From assembly GCA_019925095.2 (NCBI GenBank), contig CM034390.1, positions 533,501-597,500 on the forward strand: a DNA stretch of 64,000 nucleotides, read 5' to 3'. The stretch is from Dendrolimus kikuchii (Eukaryota > Arthropoda > Insecta > Lepidoptera > Lasiocampidae). Of this stretch, positions 10,446-20,914 are shown one piece after another (within the stretch, counting starts at the first letter, position 1; each line of letters begins with the position of its first letter). The position numbers and the translations under genes were made by a program. The notes beneath the pieces are model-generated. The model did no database searches. It worked only from the letters and a program-made list of their open reading frames with translations, and was not told the DNA's origin.

Positions 10446-10690
10446 ATTGAAAATAAACACAATTGTATTTATTATTATATCAAATCATAGTAACTCATGT
10501 AGCTCGTAAGAATCAATTTCTATTAAGAAATTTCAAACATCAAACTCATTACAAATTGGCTCCCAAAATCCCCGTACATAATCTTCCCCAAAAATGGGGA
10601 CAACATCCACAATCTGGACAACCTGTAGCTGCAAATTTAGACACCTTGCAAACGTGCTCCAATTTCAGATACGACTAAAATTCCCCCTTT

Positions 10691-11110
10691 TTTTATTGCA
10701 GGAGTTCAGCAGACAGGGAGACGGCCCACTTGATGGAAAGCGGTTCCCATCGCCTATGGACATTTGCAACACCAAAGGTGCTACAAATGCGCTGCTGCTC
10801 TCTTAACTGGGACTGGAACCTGGTCACCAATGCCGATACACAGTTTCTGGATTGTTTTGTCGCCTCTTACGACAGGCAGCATGAAAGTGTATTCTTTCTA
10901 CGTTCCTGCACGGATATCCCCCGCCATACATTACCTGTTATAGCGTAAAATATACAAGTTAGAGAGGAAATGGTTTGAACAAAAGCCAAAGTTATTCGGG
11001 AATTTCCCCACGTTCGCGTTGAAATAGTAAAATGACTCGCAAAACCTGCCCTTTGAGTTATATAAGGAAGGGAACTTACGCCCGCGACGCCGAGTTTCGA
11101 ATTAACCACA
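10691..11110 (+). repeat. Dispersed repeat B joined to segment J
   Basis: Repeat B (TTTATTGCAGGAGTTCAGCA to CTGCACGGATA) with an internal deletion, followed without a gap by a 190-bp segment J from CCCCGCCATACATTACC to GAGTTTCGAATTAA. The same B-J junction occurs at 23307. Segment J is therefore part of a longer form of the repeat rather than chance flanking DNA. Confidence 0.7.
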
Positions 11111-11210
11111 CAAAAGTTTCCCAAGACGAAATTATGCTGATCCCAGGGTGTTGCAGACGGGATACTGGTAAAGAATCGTATTGTAAATCAGCAAATTGTA
11201 TAATATTTTC

Positions 11211-11567
11211 TTAAGTTTTCGCGACTTGATAAGGCATGTTTGCTGAAGAGTTTCTTGCGCCGCTTCTTCTCTTCAAGCCATAACATGTTGCGAAGCGGTG
11301 GTAAATTAGATTAGGCTCCCATAGAGTATATAATAACCATAAACAAAATTAAAATTAAATAATTAAAATTAATAAGTTGGCGGTAGGCTAAATAAAACTT
11401 TAACAATACTCGTTGACACTTGACATCTTTGTCTTCCGTGATCACGGCCACTGAAAAGTGGCCGAAACGTCGGAAAAACCAAAATCAAATAAAATTACCG
11501 CGCTTAAAACCGTTAAAACGTAGTTTTATTATGTATACAAGTCGCGAAAACTTAAGAAAATATTATA
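11211..11567 (+). mobile_element. Penelope-like terminal repeat
   Basis: Runs from TTAAGTTTTCGCGACTTG through the motif CGAAACGTCGG (11464-11474) to GTCGCGAAAACTTAAG. The start and end share GTTTTCGCGACTT in inverted form. The same sequence borders a Penelope endonuclease ORF fragment at 33 kb, which is the basis of the class assignment. Around 11434-11475 there is a fold resembling a hammerhead ribozyme (see findings). The right edge runs directly into a foldback element. Confidence 0.65.
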
Positions 11568-12105
11568 GGAAGTTCTCAATTCGTCGGGATCTTTTTTTTA
11601 TGTATGTTCACCGATTACTCCGAGATTTATGATCCGATTTACGCGATTCTTGTTTAGTTTGATGCGGAATAGTTGCCATTTGGTCCTCTAGAAATTTCAC
11701 ATAGTTTGGTCCAGTAGTTTTAATTTTACGAACATTTTTTTGTTCCCGTTCCTTGGGACCTATATTTTTTAAGGAGCGCGGCACCTTTCGTAGGTCTACA
11801 CATACATAGCTAGACACTAAAAAGTAACAAATAAAAAAAAAAAACTTCGATTAAAAAAAACCGCCTTCAAAAACTAAAAAGTATAAAATAACTTATTTTT
11901 AAAGCTACTATAATTAATATATATTATCTAACACATCTTAAAGTCGGTGCTTAGTAATTTTCAAAATATAGTAATTTTTATGTTTTACTTTGCACCGACT
12001 TCAACATGTTTTAGATAATATACATTAATAATAATAGCTTTAGAATTAAGTTACTTTATACTTTTTAGTTTTTGAAGTCGGTTTTTTTAAACGAAGTTTT
12101 TTTTT
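11568..12105 (+). mobile_element. Foldback element F, copy 1
   Basis: The left half (CTCAATTCGTCGGGATC and CCGATTACTCCGAGATTTAT) is shared with copies at 48399 and 60590. The right half, 11861-12081, is a palindrome with arms of about 90 bp (from CCGCCTTCAAAAACTAAAAA to TTTTTAGTTTTTGAAGTCGG) around a loop of about 40 bp. The outermost AACCGACTTCAAAAA seen in copy 3 is missing here, replaced by Penelope-like sequence. No transposase is present. Confidence 0.7.
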
Positions 12106-12126
12106 GTTTCACCATATCCCAGTTAA

Positions 12127-13300
12127 TTGATTTCGGCACAATATGTCTTCCTTACACACTCCTCTATTCTGACATACATCTTCTGTCACACCACAAATCA
12201 TCATATCATCCTTCACACAATCCATCCATCTTGTAGTTTAACATTCTTTTTGTCACGTGACTTTCATCCCTCCTCATTATATGCCTATACCAACTTAATC
12301 TTCTTCCTCTCAATTTTTCAGTCACAGGTATTTATTATTATTGGACTTGACTTTATGTTGTTGGTCCGAAGACCTTACAACTTTACCGGGGTTTTTGGGG
12401 CGAGTGCCCGGGGGGGCAACTTGCTCAAGGGAGCTCCCTAAGGAGTTTTACCGCGGCTGGACTGTTGCCATGAGAGGGGGATGAATTTAATGATGCCCAC
12501 CATAGGGCGACACAAAGCACTAATTGGGAACGGGCGACGGGTAATATAAAGCCCGAGGGGAAGGATCCCGGCGGGCCGGGATCGGTGGTTCGCGGCGGCC
12601 TACGCTATCTTACTGCCGTTTCGCAACGTGTTATGGCTGGGAGAGAAGAAACGGCGAAAGAAACTTCTCAGCAACACGCCTAGTCTATCCTGTGGGGGGG
12701 GGGGGGCTATGTCTCCTAGCGTCCCTGGCAGGTACGTGGAGAGATCTTGATTGGCGGCGCCTGAGACGCCGCCGTCTGTATCTGTCTGTCCGTGCCTGCC
12801 AGCCTGCCGTCCTAACCGCGGGCGGGCTGATCCGGGCCAGCCGTTTTGTGATAACGTCGACCCTGTCCCTGAGGACGTTACGCGGTCGTCGCACGAGAGC
12901 CTTTCGTCGAGGCTTATAATCGCACGCGGACACGACGAGCGGATTTCGATGGTGGAAATACTTACGCGAGAGCGACGTAATGTACTTTTTGATGGAGGGA
13001 AGCTCCAGATCGCGGTGGAGGTCGACGTTACGCATATAGAGGGGAGCACCGACGGCTCTGCGCATGAATTTATTCTGCACGATTTGCAGTTTATCTAAAA
13101 GGGCAGGCTTGGCATAGCCGAATACCACACTCGCGTATGTCATGATCGGGCGGATTCAGTCAGAGGTGCAACTTTCAAAGATCCCCTTACGTACTCATTT
13201 CTCACCTTATCCCTTTTTGTAACACCACACATCCATCTCAACATCCTCATCTCAGCAGAGTGGAGACCTTTGTGATTTATCACTTTAGTGGCCCAACATT
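12127..13300 (-). pseudogene. RTE-like LINE ORF remnant split by a Jockey-type insertion
   Basis: Two minus-strand pieces, 13155-13300 and 12127-12324, join in frame if 12325-13154 is ignored. The first gives AEMRMLRWMCGVTKRDKVRN and ends in LKVAPLTE. The second continues KLRGRRLSWYRHIMRRDE, the C-terminal block of RTE-type reverse transcriptases. Stops (for example after NYKMDGLCEG) show decay. This is a different family from the TATG-tailed copies. A SINE begins just upstream of its remaining 5' edge. Confidence 0.65.
12325..13154 (-). mobile_element. Jockey-clade LINE, 5'-truncated
   Basis: Minus-strand insertion with an 8-bp TSD, TTCAGTCA, at 12317-12324 and 13155-13162. The ORF2 C-terminus (12685-13143) opens MTYASVVFGYAKP, runs through FMRRAVGAPLYMRNVDLHRD and the RNPLV block, and ends in an arginine-rich tail. 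The 3' UTR (12340-12684) carries the CGCTTCTTCTC/TTGCGAAGCGG-type motif also found in the Jockey tails at 21392 and 49501. The end is ATAATAATAAATACCTG instead of a clean polyA. Confidence 0.75.
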
Positions 13301-13310
13301 CTGACGGCCT

Positions 13311-13563
13311 CTGTGGTTGAGCGGGCTAAGCCTTTGCCGGCCTACCTCACTGCAACGCAGAGGCTCCGGGTTCGATTCCTCGTATAGTAAATTTCGGAAA
13401 CGTATTTTCTCCGTTATTTACTATGGTCTGGGTGTCTAGGATCGGCGCCAGAGTAGTACGTTATATATTACCCATAACACAAGCGTAACTTGCCTAATTT
13501 GGGGATATTAAATATGTGTGTTTGTCTGCCGATTCTTTATTTATTTATTTATTCAGTTCCATT
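13311..13563 (+). mobile_element. tRNA-derived SINE, copy 1
   Basis: The head GGCCTCTGTGGTTGAGCGGG holds a pol III A box (TGGTTGAGCGG) and, 55 bases on, a B box (GGTTCGATTCC). A body follows with ATTTCGGAAACGTATTTTC, and a TTTATTTATT tail. A second copy at 40791 has the same order with few differences. CCAACATT at 13293-13300 and 13564-13571 is a possible TSD, though ten bases separate it from the usual SINE start. Transcription would come from its internal promoter. Confidence 0.75.
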
Positions 13564-13571
13564 CCAACATT

Positions 13572-13876
13572 GTAAAACTAAATAATTAATAACATTTCTA
13601 TCTCTCTGTCTTTCAGAAGAGATGTAGCCCGACTGCTGCTCGCCCCCTAAGCTTTATTGTCCCATATTTTCTATAGAAATATTTTTTAAGTCTCCGCGCG
13701 TCGGAAGGCTGTTATCTTTTAACTTTTTACGAACTTTTAGTCGAGATAAAGTATCTAAAGGTTGATAAATCGCTTTCAGGATACGAGGAGGCAAAGGTTA
13801 AATTCTATGACCCAATGAACGCCACAATTGAAGCACTAATTGAAAAAACGCGAAGCTTTGAAATATTATGTTACAA
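13572..13876. other. Unassigned stretch
   Basis: No recognised gene or repeat. The final base is the A that precedes the Helitron start. Confidence 0.4.
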
Positions 13877-14577
13877 TCTATATTAATATTATAAAGCTGA
13901 AGAGTTTAATCTCAGAAACCGCTGGTCCGATTTGAAAAATACTTTCAGTGTTGAATAGTACATTTATCGAGGAAGGCTATGGGTTATATTATATTTTCAA
14001 AAAAAAATAGGGATCCTTACCAAAAGTCCAATAATGTAACGCAAGGTGTAAAAAAATGTCCCCAAAAAAATCTTTACACGGCGTGCGCTGCGAAAACTAT
14101 TGATTATAGAACAAAACAATGTACTACCACTTTGCAGAACATATAATTGTCTACAAATAATCATATGTCTAACTATTGTAGTTATCTCACAATAAGTGTC
14201 TTCTTTTATTTTTTTAAATAATTAAAATACCGTCGCTTCAAAAACTCTTTATTTTGTACCGTGGTATTAATCCTTATCAAAATAAATTACTCCATATTCA
14301 AGAAGAATTCAATACCTTTCTAGAACTTTTTGAACTATTCAATTTGGACGTTGTAGCCAAATATATAATATTGTTTGATTGAACGCGCTAATCTCAGGAA
14401 CTACTGGTCTGATTTGAAAAATTCTTTCAGTGTTGGATAGCCCATTTATTGAGGAAGGCTATAGGCTATATATCATCACGCTAAGACCAATAGGAGCGGA
14501 GCACCATTGAAGAATGTTTCAAAATCGAAGGGTTTTGAAAGCAAATTCCACGCGGACGACGTCGCGGCCACAGCTAG
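13877..14577 (+). mobile_element. Non-autonomous Helitron, long form (LEP1-like)
   Basis: Starts TCTATATTAATATTATAAAG after an A and ends in CTAG before a T, the A|T insertion pattern of Helitrons. A GC-rich hairpin (CGGACGACGTCGCGGCC) precedes the CTAG. It has no TIRs, no TSD and no Rep/helicase ORF. The CGCTAATCTCAGGAAC segment occurs twice, near each end. Related copies: 20915, 22176, 34810, 39246 and 62150. Confidence 0.85.
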
Positions 14578-14814
14578 TTAAATGTATTTTATTTTTTGTT
14601 TACCAGAGCTCAGAAGCTATCTCGACGTTATGAAGATACTTTAGTTAGTCTTGAGACATTAATATATTGTTTATGATGCTTTGTAACTCAATTAAATGTG
14701 GAAGATTTCTTCTATTTAGTCTTAAATAGAAATTGATTGCTTGTTGCTGTCAGACAAGCAAAATCTCTAATAACATTTAAGAACATGGTCAGGAAAGTCG
14801 TGTTAGTTACACTA

Positions 14815-15087
14815 TTTATAACTCAAGAACGGCTGTACCGATTTGACTGAAAATTGGTGGGGAGGTAGCTTAGAACCAGGAGACGGACATAGGATACTTT
14901 TTATCCCGTTGGAACCGGTAGGTGGCGCTGAGATCGGGTTCTGGAATCCTCCTAATCTTTTGTTTTTGTGTGTTTGAGTGGATCCCCGGATGGTTAAAAT
15001 CCACAATTGGAACCTGTAGGTGGCGCTGGGATCGGGTCCTAGATTTTTATTTTTTCAGAGGAGGACAATGTCTGCCGGGGCCGCTAG
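14815..15087 (+). mobile_element. D-type Helitron with two internal units
   Basis: The end GTCTGCCGGGGCCGCTAG|T matches the D-type terminus. The block GGTAGGTGGCGCTG...ATCGGGT appears twice, 98 bp apart (14921 and 15019), where typical D copies have it once. This is a short version of the expansion seen at 57385. The 5' edge is approximate. Confidence 0.7.
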
Positions 15088-15115
15088 TTTTATATAATTA
15101 GTATTATATTGCATA

Positions 15116-15327
15116 TCTTAATATATGTAAATTGCGTGTCACGTTGTTTGTCCGCGATGGACTCCTAAACTACTTGACCGATTTTAATCAAATTTGCACA
15201 CCGTGTGCAGTTTGATCCAACTTGAAAGATAGGATAGCTTACAACCGTTGGAACTGGTAGGTGGCGCTGAGATCGGGTTCTAAATTTTATTTCTTCAGGG
15301 CAGAACAACGTCTGCCGGGACAGCTAG
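15116..15327 (+). mobile_element. D-type Helitron, complete short copy
   Basis: 212 bp, starting TCTTAATATATG after A and ending CTAG before T. The 3' hairpin is GGCAGAACAACGTCTGCC (stem GGCAGA/TCTGCC), nine bases before CTAG. No coding capacity. It is a good reference for the D family. Confidence 0.85.
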
Positions 15328-15341
15328 TAGCTATATGTTTA

Positions 15342-15429
15342 TTTATAAGTTAATACATGAAGCAAAAACTTTGTACCCCCTTTTTACGAAAATTGCGCAG
15401 ACGGAGGAGTGTGAAATTACTCACACTTA
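15342..15429 (+). mobile_element. Helitron 5'-end fragment, third type
   Basis: The segment AATACATGAAGCAAAAACTT through GAAAATTGCGCAGACGGAGG is shared, in reverse, with 29536-29627 and 54424-54518, where it ends at an A|TCTATATATTAATACGTG terminus. Only the 5' part is present. Confidence 0.5.
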
Positions 15430-15587
15430 TCTTCTTTATATATAAAAATGAATGTTTGTCTGTAAGTCTTTTATAGAATCGTAAACTATACATTTGATCA
15501 TGTGATGATCTATAGCAAAGTTGTTGTGCATGAGCCAAAGAAGGTTCTGAGTTGGCTCACAATTGGATCCGGTAGGTGGCGCTGCTG

Positions 15588-17306
15588 CTTCCACAACGTT
15601 GGAAGACAGGAAAGCTGGTCCTGCTGCGGAAGGAGGGGCGCCCCGCGGACTCACCGTCCGCCTACCGGCCCATTGTGCTGCTGGACGAGGTCGGTAAGCT
15701 CTTTGAGCGTATCATCGTCGACCGCCTCGTCCAGCATCTATCGACGACGGGGCCGGACTTAGCGGACAACCAGTTCGGTTTCCGCACGGGGCGCTCCACG
15801 ATTGACGCGATCATGCGCTTGAGAAGCCTGGCGGAGGAAGCAGTTTCCCAGGGCGAGGTCCTGTTGGCGGTGTCCTTAGACATCGCCAAGGCATTCAATT
15901 CCTTGCCCTGGGCATGCATCATGGAGGCACTCCGATATTTCGGGGTGCCGACCTACTTCCGCCGTATAGTCGGGGTATACCTAAACAGCAGAGCCGTCAT
16001 CTACCCGGTCCACGAGGGATGGAATCGGCGAGCCATGGTGTGCGGTGTTCCACAGGGGTCGGTTCTAGGTCCCCTCCTGTGGAACATCGCATACGACTGG
16101 ACATTGAGGTGTCGGGTCCTCCCGGGCGTCAGCGTCGTATGTTACGCAGACGACACGCTGATCGCCGCGCGCGGGAGGACCCATCGGCAGGCGTGCCTTC
16201 TAGGCACGGCTGGCGTGTCGACAATAGTAGGCAGGATCCGGCGTCTCGGTCTGGAGGTGGCGTTACAGAAGACCGAGGCCGTGATGTTTCACGGTCCTCG
16301 TAATCGTCCACCTCCGGACAGTTGCATCATAGTAGGAGGCATCCGCATCGGCATCGGTGGAACCATGAAATACCTGGGATTGGTCCTCGATAGCCGATGG
16401 GATTTTTCGGCACACTTTCGGCAGCTGCTCCCCAGACTCAAGGGGGCAGCCGGTGCGCTCTCGCGCCTGCTCCCCAACGTCGGGGGGCCCAACGCCACGT
16501 GCCGGAAACTCTTCGAAGGCATCGTACGTTCGATGGCTCTTTACGGGGCCCCAGTCTGGTCGAACCGCCTGACGGCCAAAAACGCGGCGCTACTGCGTCA
16601 AGCGCAACGCATATTGGCCGTCAGAGCAATAAGAGGATACCGTACGGTGTCCTTCGAAGTGGCCTCACTACTCGCCGGATCCCCCCCATGGGACCTGGAA
16701 GCCAGGGTCCTGGCGTCATTGTATGTATGGCGCAAAGAGGCCCTGGCCAGGGGCACCAGACCCGCGCCTCGCGAGATCGAGGCGTGCAGGTCGGAGCTCC
16801 GTCAGGTAGCCGTGGGGGTCTGGGAAGATCGCCTACGACGCCCCAGTGCGAGCCCCGCCACCATTGAGGCGGTGAGGCCCGTCCTGCACGAATGGCTAGG
16901 ACGACGTCACGGCACCCTGACGTTCAGGCTGACGCAGGTCCTGACGGGGCATGGTTGCTTCGGAAGGTACCTGTGTCGCCTCGGCCGCGAGGCCACGTCA
17001 GGGTGCCATCATTGTGACACGGGCGACGAGGACACGGCGCTGCACACACTGCAGGAGTGTCCCTCTTGGACGGAGCAGCGCCGGGAGCTCGTCGCCCATA
17101 CCGGATTCGACACCTCGCTCCCGGCCGTGGTACGCACCATGGTCGGGAGCTCCACCGGATGGGACGCCGTCTCCTCCTTCTGCGAGCAAGTCATGTTCGC
17201 GAAGGAGGAGGCGGAACGGGAGCGTGAGCGTAATTCCCTGCTCCGCTCCCGCCAAAGGAGGACGCGCCGACGCCGGAGGTCGGATAGTGACCTTCGGCCG
17301 CCGTAA
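15588..17306 (+). CDS. R1-clade ORF2 (reverse transcriptase and C-terminus), partial
   Basis: 572 codons open to TAA at 17304-17306. The frame continues upstream to an ATG at 15576, but that ATG lies in the target DNA, so no native start is present. Counting from that ATG, RT motifs are: block 1 (AYRPIVLLDEVGK, 29-41), QFGFRTGRST (66-75), motif A SLDIAKAFNSL with D102, motif B GVPQGSVLGPLLWN (157-170), motif C YADD (190-193) and KYLGLVLD (265-272). A C-terminal CCHC knuckle (C477, C480, H490, C495) is typical of R1/R2-group ORF2. The N-terminal APE endonuclease is lost, so this copy cannot nick DNA on its own. Confidence 0.9.
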   Translation, partial: LPQRWKTGKLVLLRKEGRPADSPSAYRPIVLLDEVGKLFERIIVDRLVQHLSTTGPDLADNQFGFRTGRSTIDAIMRLRSLAEEAVSQGEVLLAVSLDIAKAFNSLPWACIMEALRYFGVPTYFRRIVGVYLNSRAVIYPVHEGWNRRAMVCGVPQGSVLGPLLWNIAYDWTLRCRVLPGVSVVCYADDTLIAARGRTHRQACLLGTAGVSTIVGRIRRLGLEVALQKTEAVMFHGPRNRPPPDSCIIVGGIRIGIGGTMKYLGLVLDSRWDFSAHFRQLLPRLKGAAGALSRLLPNVGGPNATCRKLFEGIVRSMALYGAPVWSNRLTAKNAALLRQAQRILAVRAIRGYRTVSFEVASLLAGSPPWDLEARVLASLYVWRKEALARGTRPAPREIEACRSELRQVAVGVWEDRLRRPSASPATIEAVRPVLHEWLGRRHGTLTFRLTQVLTGHGCFGRYLCRLGREATSGCHHCDTGDEDTALHTLQECPSWTEQRRELVAHTGFDTSLPAVVRTMVGSSTGWDAVSSFCEQVMFAKEEAERERERNSLLRSRQRRTRRRRRSDSDLRPP

Positions 17307-17770
17307 GCGGGCAGCGCGGGTGGGGCCCCTAGGGGTATAGGGGTTCTCACTCACCCGCACATGCCGTCGAGATGAGAGTGCGAGTGTTCCGCGCGCTCAT
17401 CTCTCTTCCCGTGGGGCGCGTTACAGACCGCCCCACGCGTGGAATAGACCTAGGTATGTAGCCGGGGGATACGTCTCCTGGCATAGGAAGAGGCCCAGTG
17501 AGGGGGGCCCACGCCTGCCAGGGCACGCGGAGTTGGGAAGCCCGTTACACGTAGCCCTGGCATAAGGCGCAGGACGGAACACCCAGGGGTTTTAGTGGGT
17601 ATCCCTAACTGGGGCGTGGCAATAGCGTGGCACCGGTTTTGACCGGGCCCGCTAGTGCCACCCCCGATCTGGCGAATCCCACACTCACACCGGTCGCGAA
17701 CATCCCCCCAGGCTTCTGTGCCTGTCGCGGCTTAGTCCTCAAACGGATTTCCCCTGGCCAAAAAAAAAAA
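15588..17770 (+). mobile_element. R1-clade LINE, 5'-truncated, with polyA and TSD
   Basis: A 2.18-kb insertion flanked by the 13-bp TSD GGTGGCGCTGCTG at 15575-15587 and 17771-17783. It comprises the 3' part of ORF2, a 3' UTR of about 450 bp (17307-17759) and an A11 tail (17760-17770). The target is a Helitron, not 28S rDNA, so it is an R1-clade element without strict rDNA specificity. The uninterrupted ORF and clean TSD suggest a young insertion. Confidence 0.9.
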
Positions 17771-17847
17771 GGTGGCGCTGCTGTCGGCATATCGATTGAA
17801 GCTTTTCCGGGCAGGACGACGGCTGCCGGGACAGCTAGTAGTTTATA

Positions 17848-18030
17848 TAGAGAAGTTTAGTTTTAGATCTCTTGTCTGTTTGCTCGGTATTCACGTAAAA
17901 ACTACGAGGCCGATTTCGATGCGGTTTTCGCTGATCGACAGCAAATTCTTAGACTTCAACTCTGCGCTACTTTTTATCCTAGGTATCCCGCGGGAAATTT
18001 TTCCGGGAGTGGTTTGAAATTGAAATTCTT
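17848..18030 (-). repeat. Dispersed repeat I, fragment
   Basis: Minus-strand fragment sharing TATCCCGCGGGAAATTTTTC and GCCGATTTCGATGCGGTTTT with the copies at 9345 and 35780. Confidence 0.5.
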
Positions 18031-18032
18031 AA

Positions 18033-18347
18033 TCCGTGCGGGAACGGAGAAAGAATACAATTTCCTGCGGCCGGGCGGCCTGTCGTAAGAGGCGACTTAA
18101 CAACCCACAGCCAGGTGGTAGGGTACTTGCCCGACTGGATGGCTACCACCCCTGGTCTAAAGTATGTCGCCATAACAACCTTGAGTTGTGTTCCGGCATT
18201 AATGACCAGGTTCCAGTATCCCTTAAGAGAGCAGCAGCGCATTTGTAGCAACTTTGATGTTGCAATGTCCATAGGCGATGGTAACCGCTTTCCATCTAGT
18301 GGGCCGTCTGTCTGTCAGCTGATCTCCTGCAATAAAAAAAAAAAAAA
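18033..18347 (-). repeat. Dispersed repeat B, full-length copy
   Basis: About 315 bp from CCGTGCGGGAACGGAG to CTCCTGCAATAAA plus an A-run. It includes all blocks of the family. The two ends carry TGC(A/G)GGA in inverted orientation and one side is A/T-rich. No ORF and no clear TSD. Confidence 0.85.
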
Positions 18348-18479
18348 ATGTTCGAGTGCATGAAAATTGGCTTAATGCCGACACAGTTTCAACTAAAACG
18401 ACAGCTTGTATTATTTTTTTAAATGCTGCGATACTGGTCAAGCGTGAACGAAGTCACGGGCATATCCTAGTACATATTT

Positions 18480-20590
18480 ATTTATTTAAGCACAAAACAG
18501 ATTACAAACATTAAAAATGAATCAATAACAATGTAATATATAGGGCTAGATCATAATCCAAACTATGTGCTAATTAAACCAACGACAAAAGAGGATATTC
18601 TTTTGAAAGTTGTTCATATTTATTTTGCAAATAATATGAGTGAAAAATCGACAATAGATGTTAATACCGATTGTGTGAGATAACTTTTTGCATTTATTCA
18701 TAAACTTAAATTGACTAGAATTAAAAATATCAATGTACGCATTTAATTTGGTGAGTTCATTATAAAGGCGACACATGCGAAGCAATGGATTGAAATAGGA
18801 ATTATTATCACGATACACTTGAAGGGAAAAAACTGCTGGTTTTCTACATCGATAATTCGTATTGATATTAAGTAAAGACATTAAATAGGGTGAATCAATA
18901 CGTCCATGTAAAATTTTGTGAAGAGAAACAAGGTCTGAAATGCTTCTACGATTTACTAAGGATGTCAGTGAGTAATATTTCAGTCGGTCGTGATACGTTT
19001 TAAAAGTTGGAATTAAGTTATATCTATATGAAACTATTCGCAATGCTTTATTTTGTACACGCTCAATGCGATCGATGTGTAATGAATAATGAGGAGACCA
19101 GATATTAGAATTATATTCCAACATACTTCTAATTATCGTGCAGAATACATGAATGAAGCTCGTAGGTTTCTTAAAGCCAAGAGTAGACCTACATATAAAT
19201 CCTAAAAGACTGGATCCTCTACTCACAATGTAATCATAGTGTTCCCTAAAGGTAAGTTTGTCATCAAAGATAATACCAAGATCTTTAATTGATGTTGTAC
19301 GTTTTAGTGTATGATTATTTAGAGAATAATTAAATTCAATCTTATTAACTTTATTTGTGAATGAAATTATATGACATTTTTCTACATTGAGAAACATTTT
19401 ATTTAACTGACACCAATTAGAAATAATATCAAGGTCTCGCTGGAGTTTCATAGCATCATACAAACTAGAAACTGTTGTATAAATTTTAAGATCATCAGCA
19501 TACAGAAGTGTAGGACAAGATAAACATTCAACTAAATCATTCACAAATGCAACAAAGAGCAATGGACCAAGATGAGAACCTTGAGGAACACAAGAAGTAA
19601 CCTGGACAGGAGAAGAAGTATTACCCTTAAGGGAGATTAAGTGACTTCTACGATTAAGACAAGATTTTAACCACCGAAGAAGGTTATCGTGTATGTGTAT
19701 CAATTGTCAACCTAGTGATTCAATTTTATTGCATAATATGAGATGATCCACTTTATCAAAAGCTTTTGAAGAGTCAGTATATACTGAGTCAACTTCAATG
19801 TTTGTAGCAAATGATGAACAAATATAATTTTTATATTCTAAAAGATTAGTAGTAGTTGATTTATTTTTAACAAATCCATGTTGATTAGGCGAAAGTAAGG
19901 GTTTTAAATTATTATAAAGGTAGTCGCAAACTACAGATTCAAATAATTTAGCAAAACAAGATAGGAGGCTAATTGGACGATAGTTATTACATTGTGTTTT
20001 ATCACCGGATTTGTGAATTGGGATAATGTGAGCAATTTTCCAAACCGTAGGAAATACTCCTGTTGTTAGTGATTTGTTAAATATGATAGTAAGAGGAAGT
20101 GCTAGTTCCTCACTACAACGTTTAATAAATAAGGGTGGGATGCCATCAGGACCACACCCTTTATTAGAATCTAGTTTTCTAAGTTTAAATAAAACATGCA
20201 GTTCATTAATAACCACACGGCTAATTGCAGAATTGTATTTAATATTACTTGAACTCAATGAGTTCGAGGTATCAACCTTTTCAAAAACAGACCCAAAATA
20301 AGTGGAGAATAATTCACAGATACTTTTATGATCAGTGGCAGTCTGGTCTCTATATGACATTGTATCTGGTATATTATTACTAGAGTGTTTTTTATTGGTG
20401 ACATATCTCCAGAAATGTTTAATATTATTTTTTAGAGAATCCTAAACTGAACTTATATAGTTCTTATGACATTCTGACATAAGATTTTTACTCCGCTTTC
20501 TAAATAGAGCAAAAGTGTCATAGTCACATGGGTTACCATATATCAAATGACTTGCATCTCTAACCACTCCCGAAGTAAATGTGGATAAAC
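18480..20590 (-). pseudogene. CR1/Jockey-type LINE reverse transcriptase, broken
   Basis: The minus strand encodes the RT from near 20575 to a stop at 18570. Landmarks: KGCGPDGIPPLFIKRC, YRPISLLSCFAKLFE, QHGFVKNKST, VYTDSSKAFDKVDH (motif A), VPQGSHLGPLLF (motif B), LYADDLKIY (motif C), then a long C-terminal domain. In-frame stops occur at 19707-19709 and near 20441, so it is inactive. The 5' part with endonuclease and ORF1 is missing. The 3' end at about 18480 is AAATAAATAAATA-like. The clade is uncertain between CR1 and Jockey. Confidence 0.8.
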
Positions 20591-20914
20591 TACATTAGGA
20601 GACTGAACTAAAATACATTTCTCGCAGAATACATGATTAGTCGAACCAACGACGAATGTTGCGCACTAATTACTTAATCCGAACATAATATATTGTAAGC
20701 TGATTACATTTACACTGAAATATATATTCGGATTAGTTATGTGACATAATGGAATTGGGCGTATCATTACTGATTTACTGTTAATTAATGTAACAAACAC
20801 TCGTTGAAATAATCATTATTATCTGGTTAATAAATTAGTTCGCTCACGACTTCAATGCCCATCGATTTAACGTGATTATTTCCGATAAAATATTCAACAA
20901 TTTTTCTTTTTGTA
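20591..20914. other. Unassigned stretch
   Basis: AT-rich flank between a LINE and a Helitron; nothing recognised. Confidence 0.35.

Larger units (their letters stand above)
15430..17838 (+). mobile_element. D-type Helitron interrupted by an R1 element
   Basis: Starts TCTTCTTTATATAT after A (15429) and ends CTAG at 17835-17838 before T, with the hairpin GGACGACGGCTGCC just upstream. Removing the R1 insertion and one TSD copy leaves 213 bp, the normal D-type size. The Helitron was therefore present first. Confidence 0.8.

Noticed and set aside
12600..13098. ORFs of 75-149 codons overlapping the Jockey-type tail
   Set aside because: Other-frame shadows of the ORF2 C-terminus at 12685-13143.
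13311..13400. A second tRNA gene (A and B boxes present)
   Set aside because: It cannot fold into a full cloverleaf, carries a long repeated body and occurs twice; it is a SINE head.
16951..17360. ORFs of 113-129 codons on both strands opposite the R1 gene
   Set aside because: Shadows of the GC-rich R1 ORF2; the true frame has RT and zinc-knuckle motifs.
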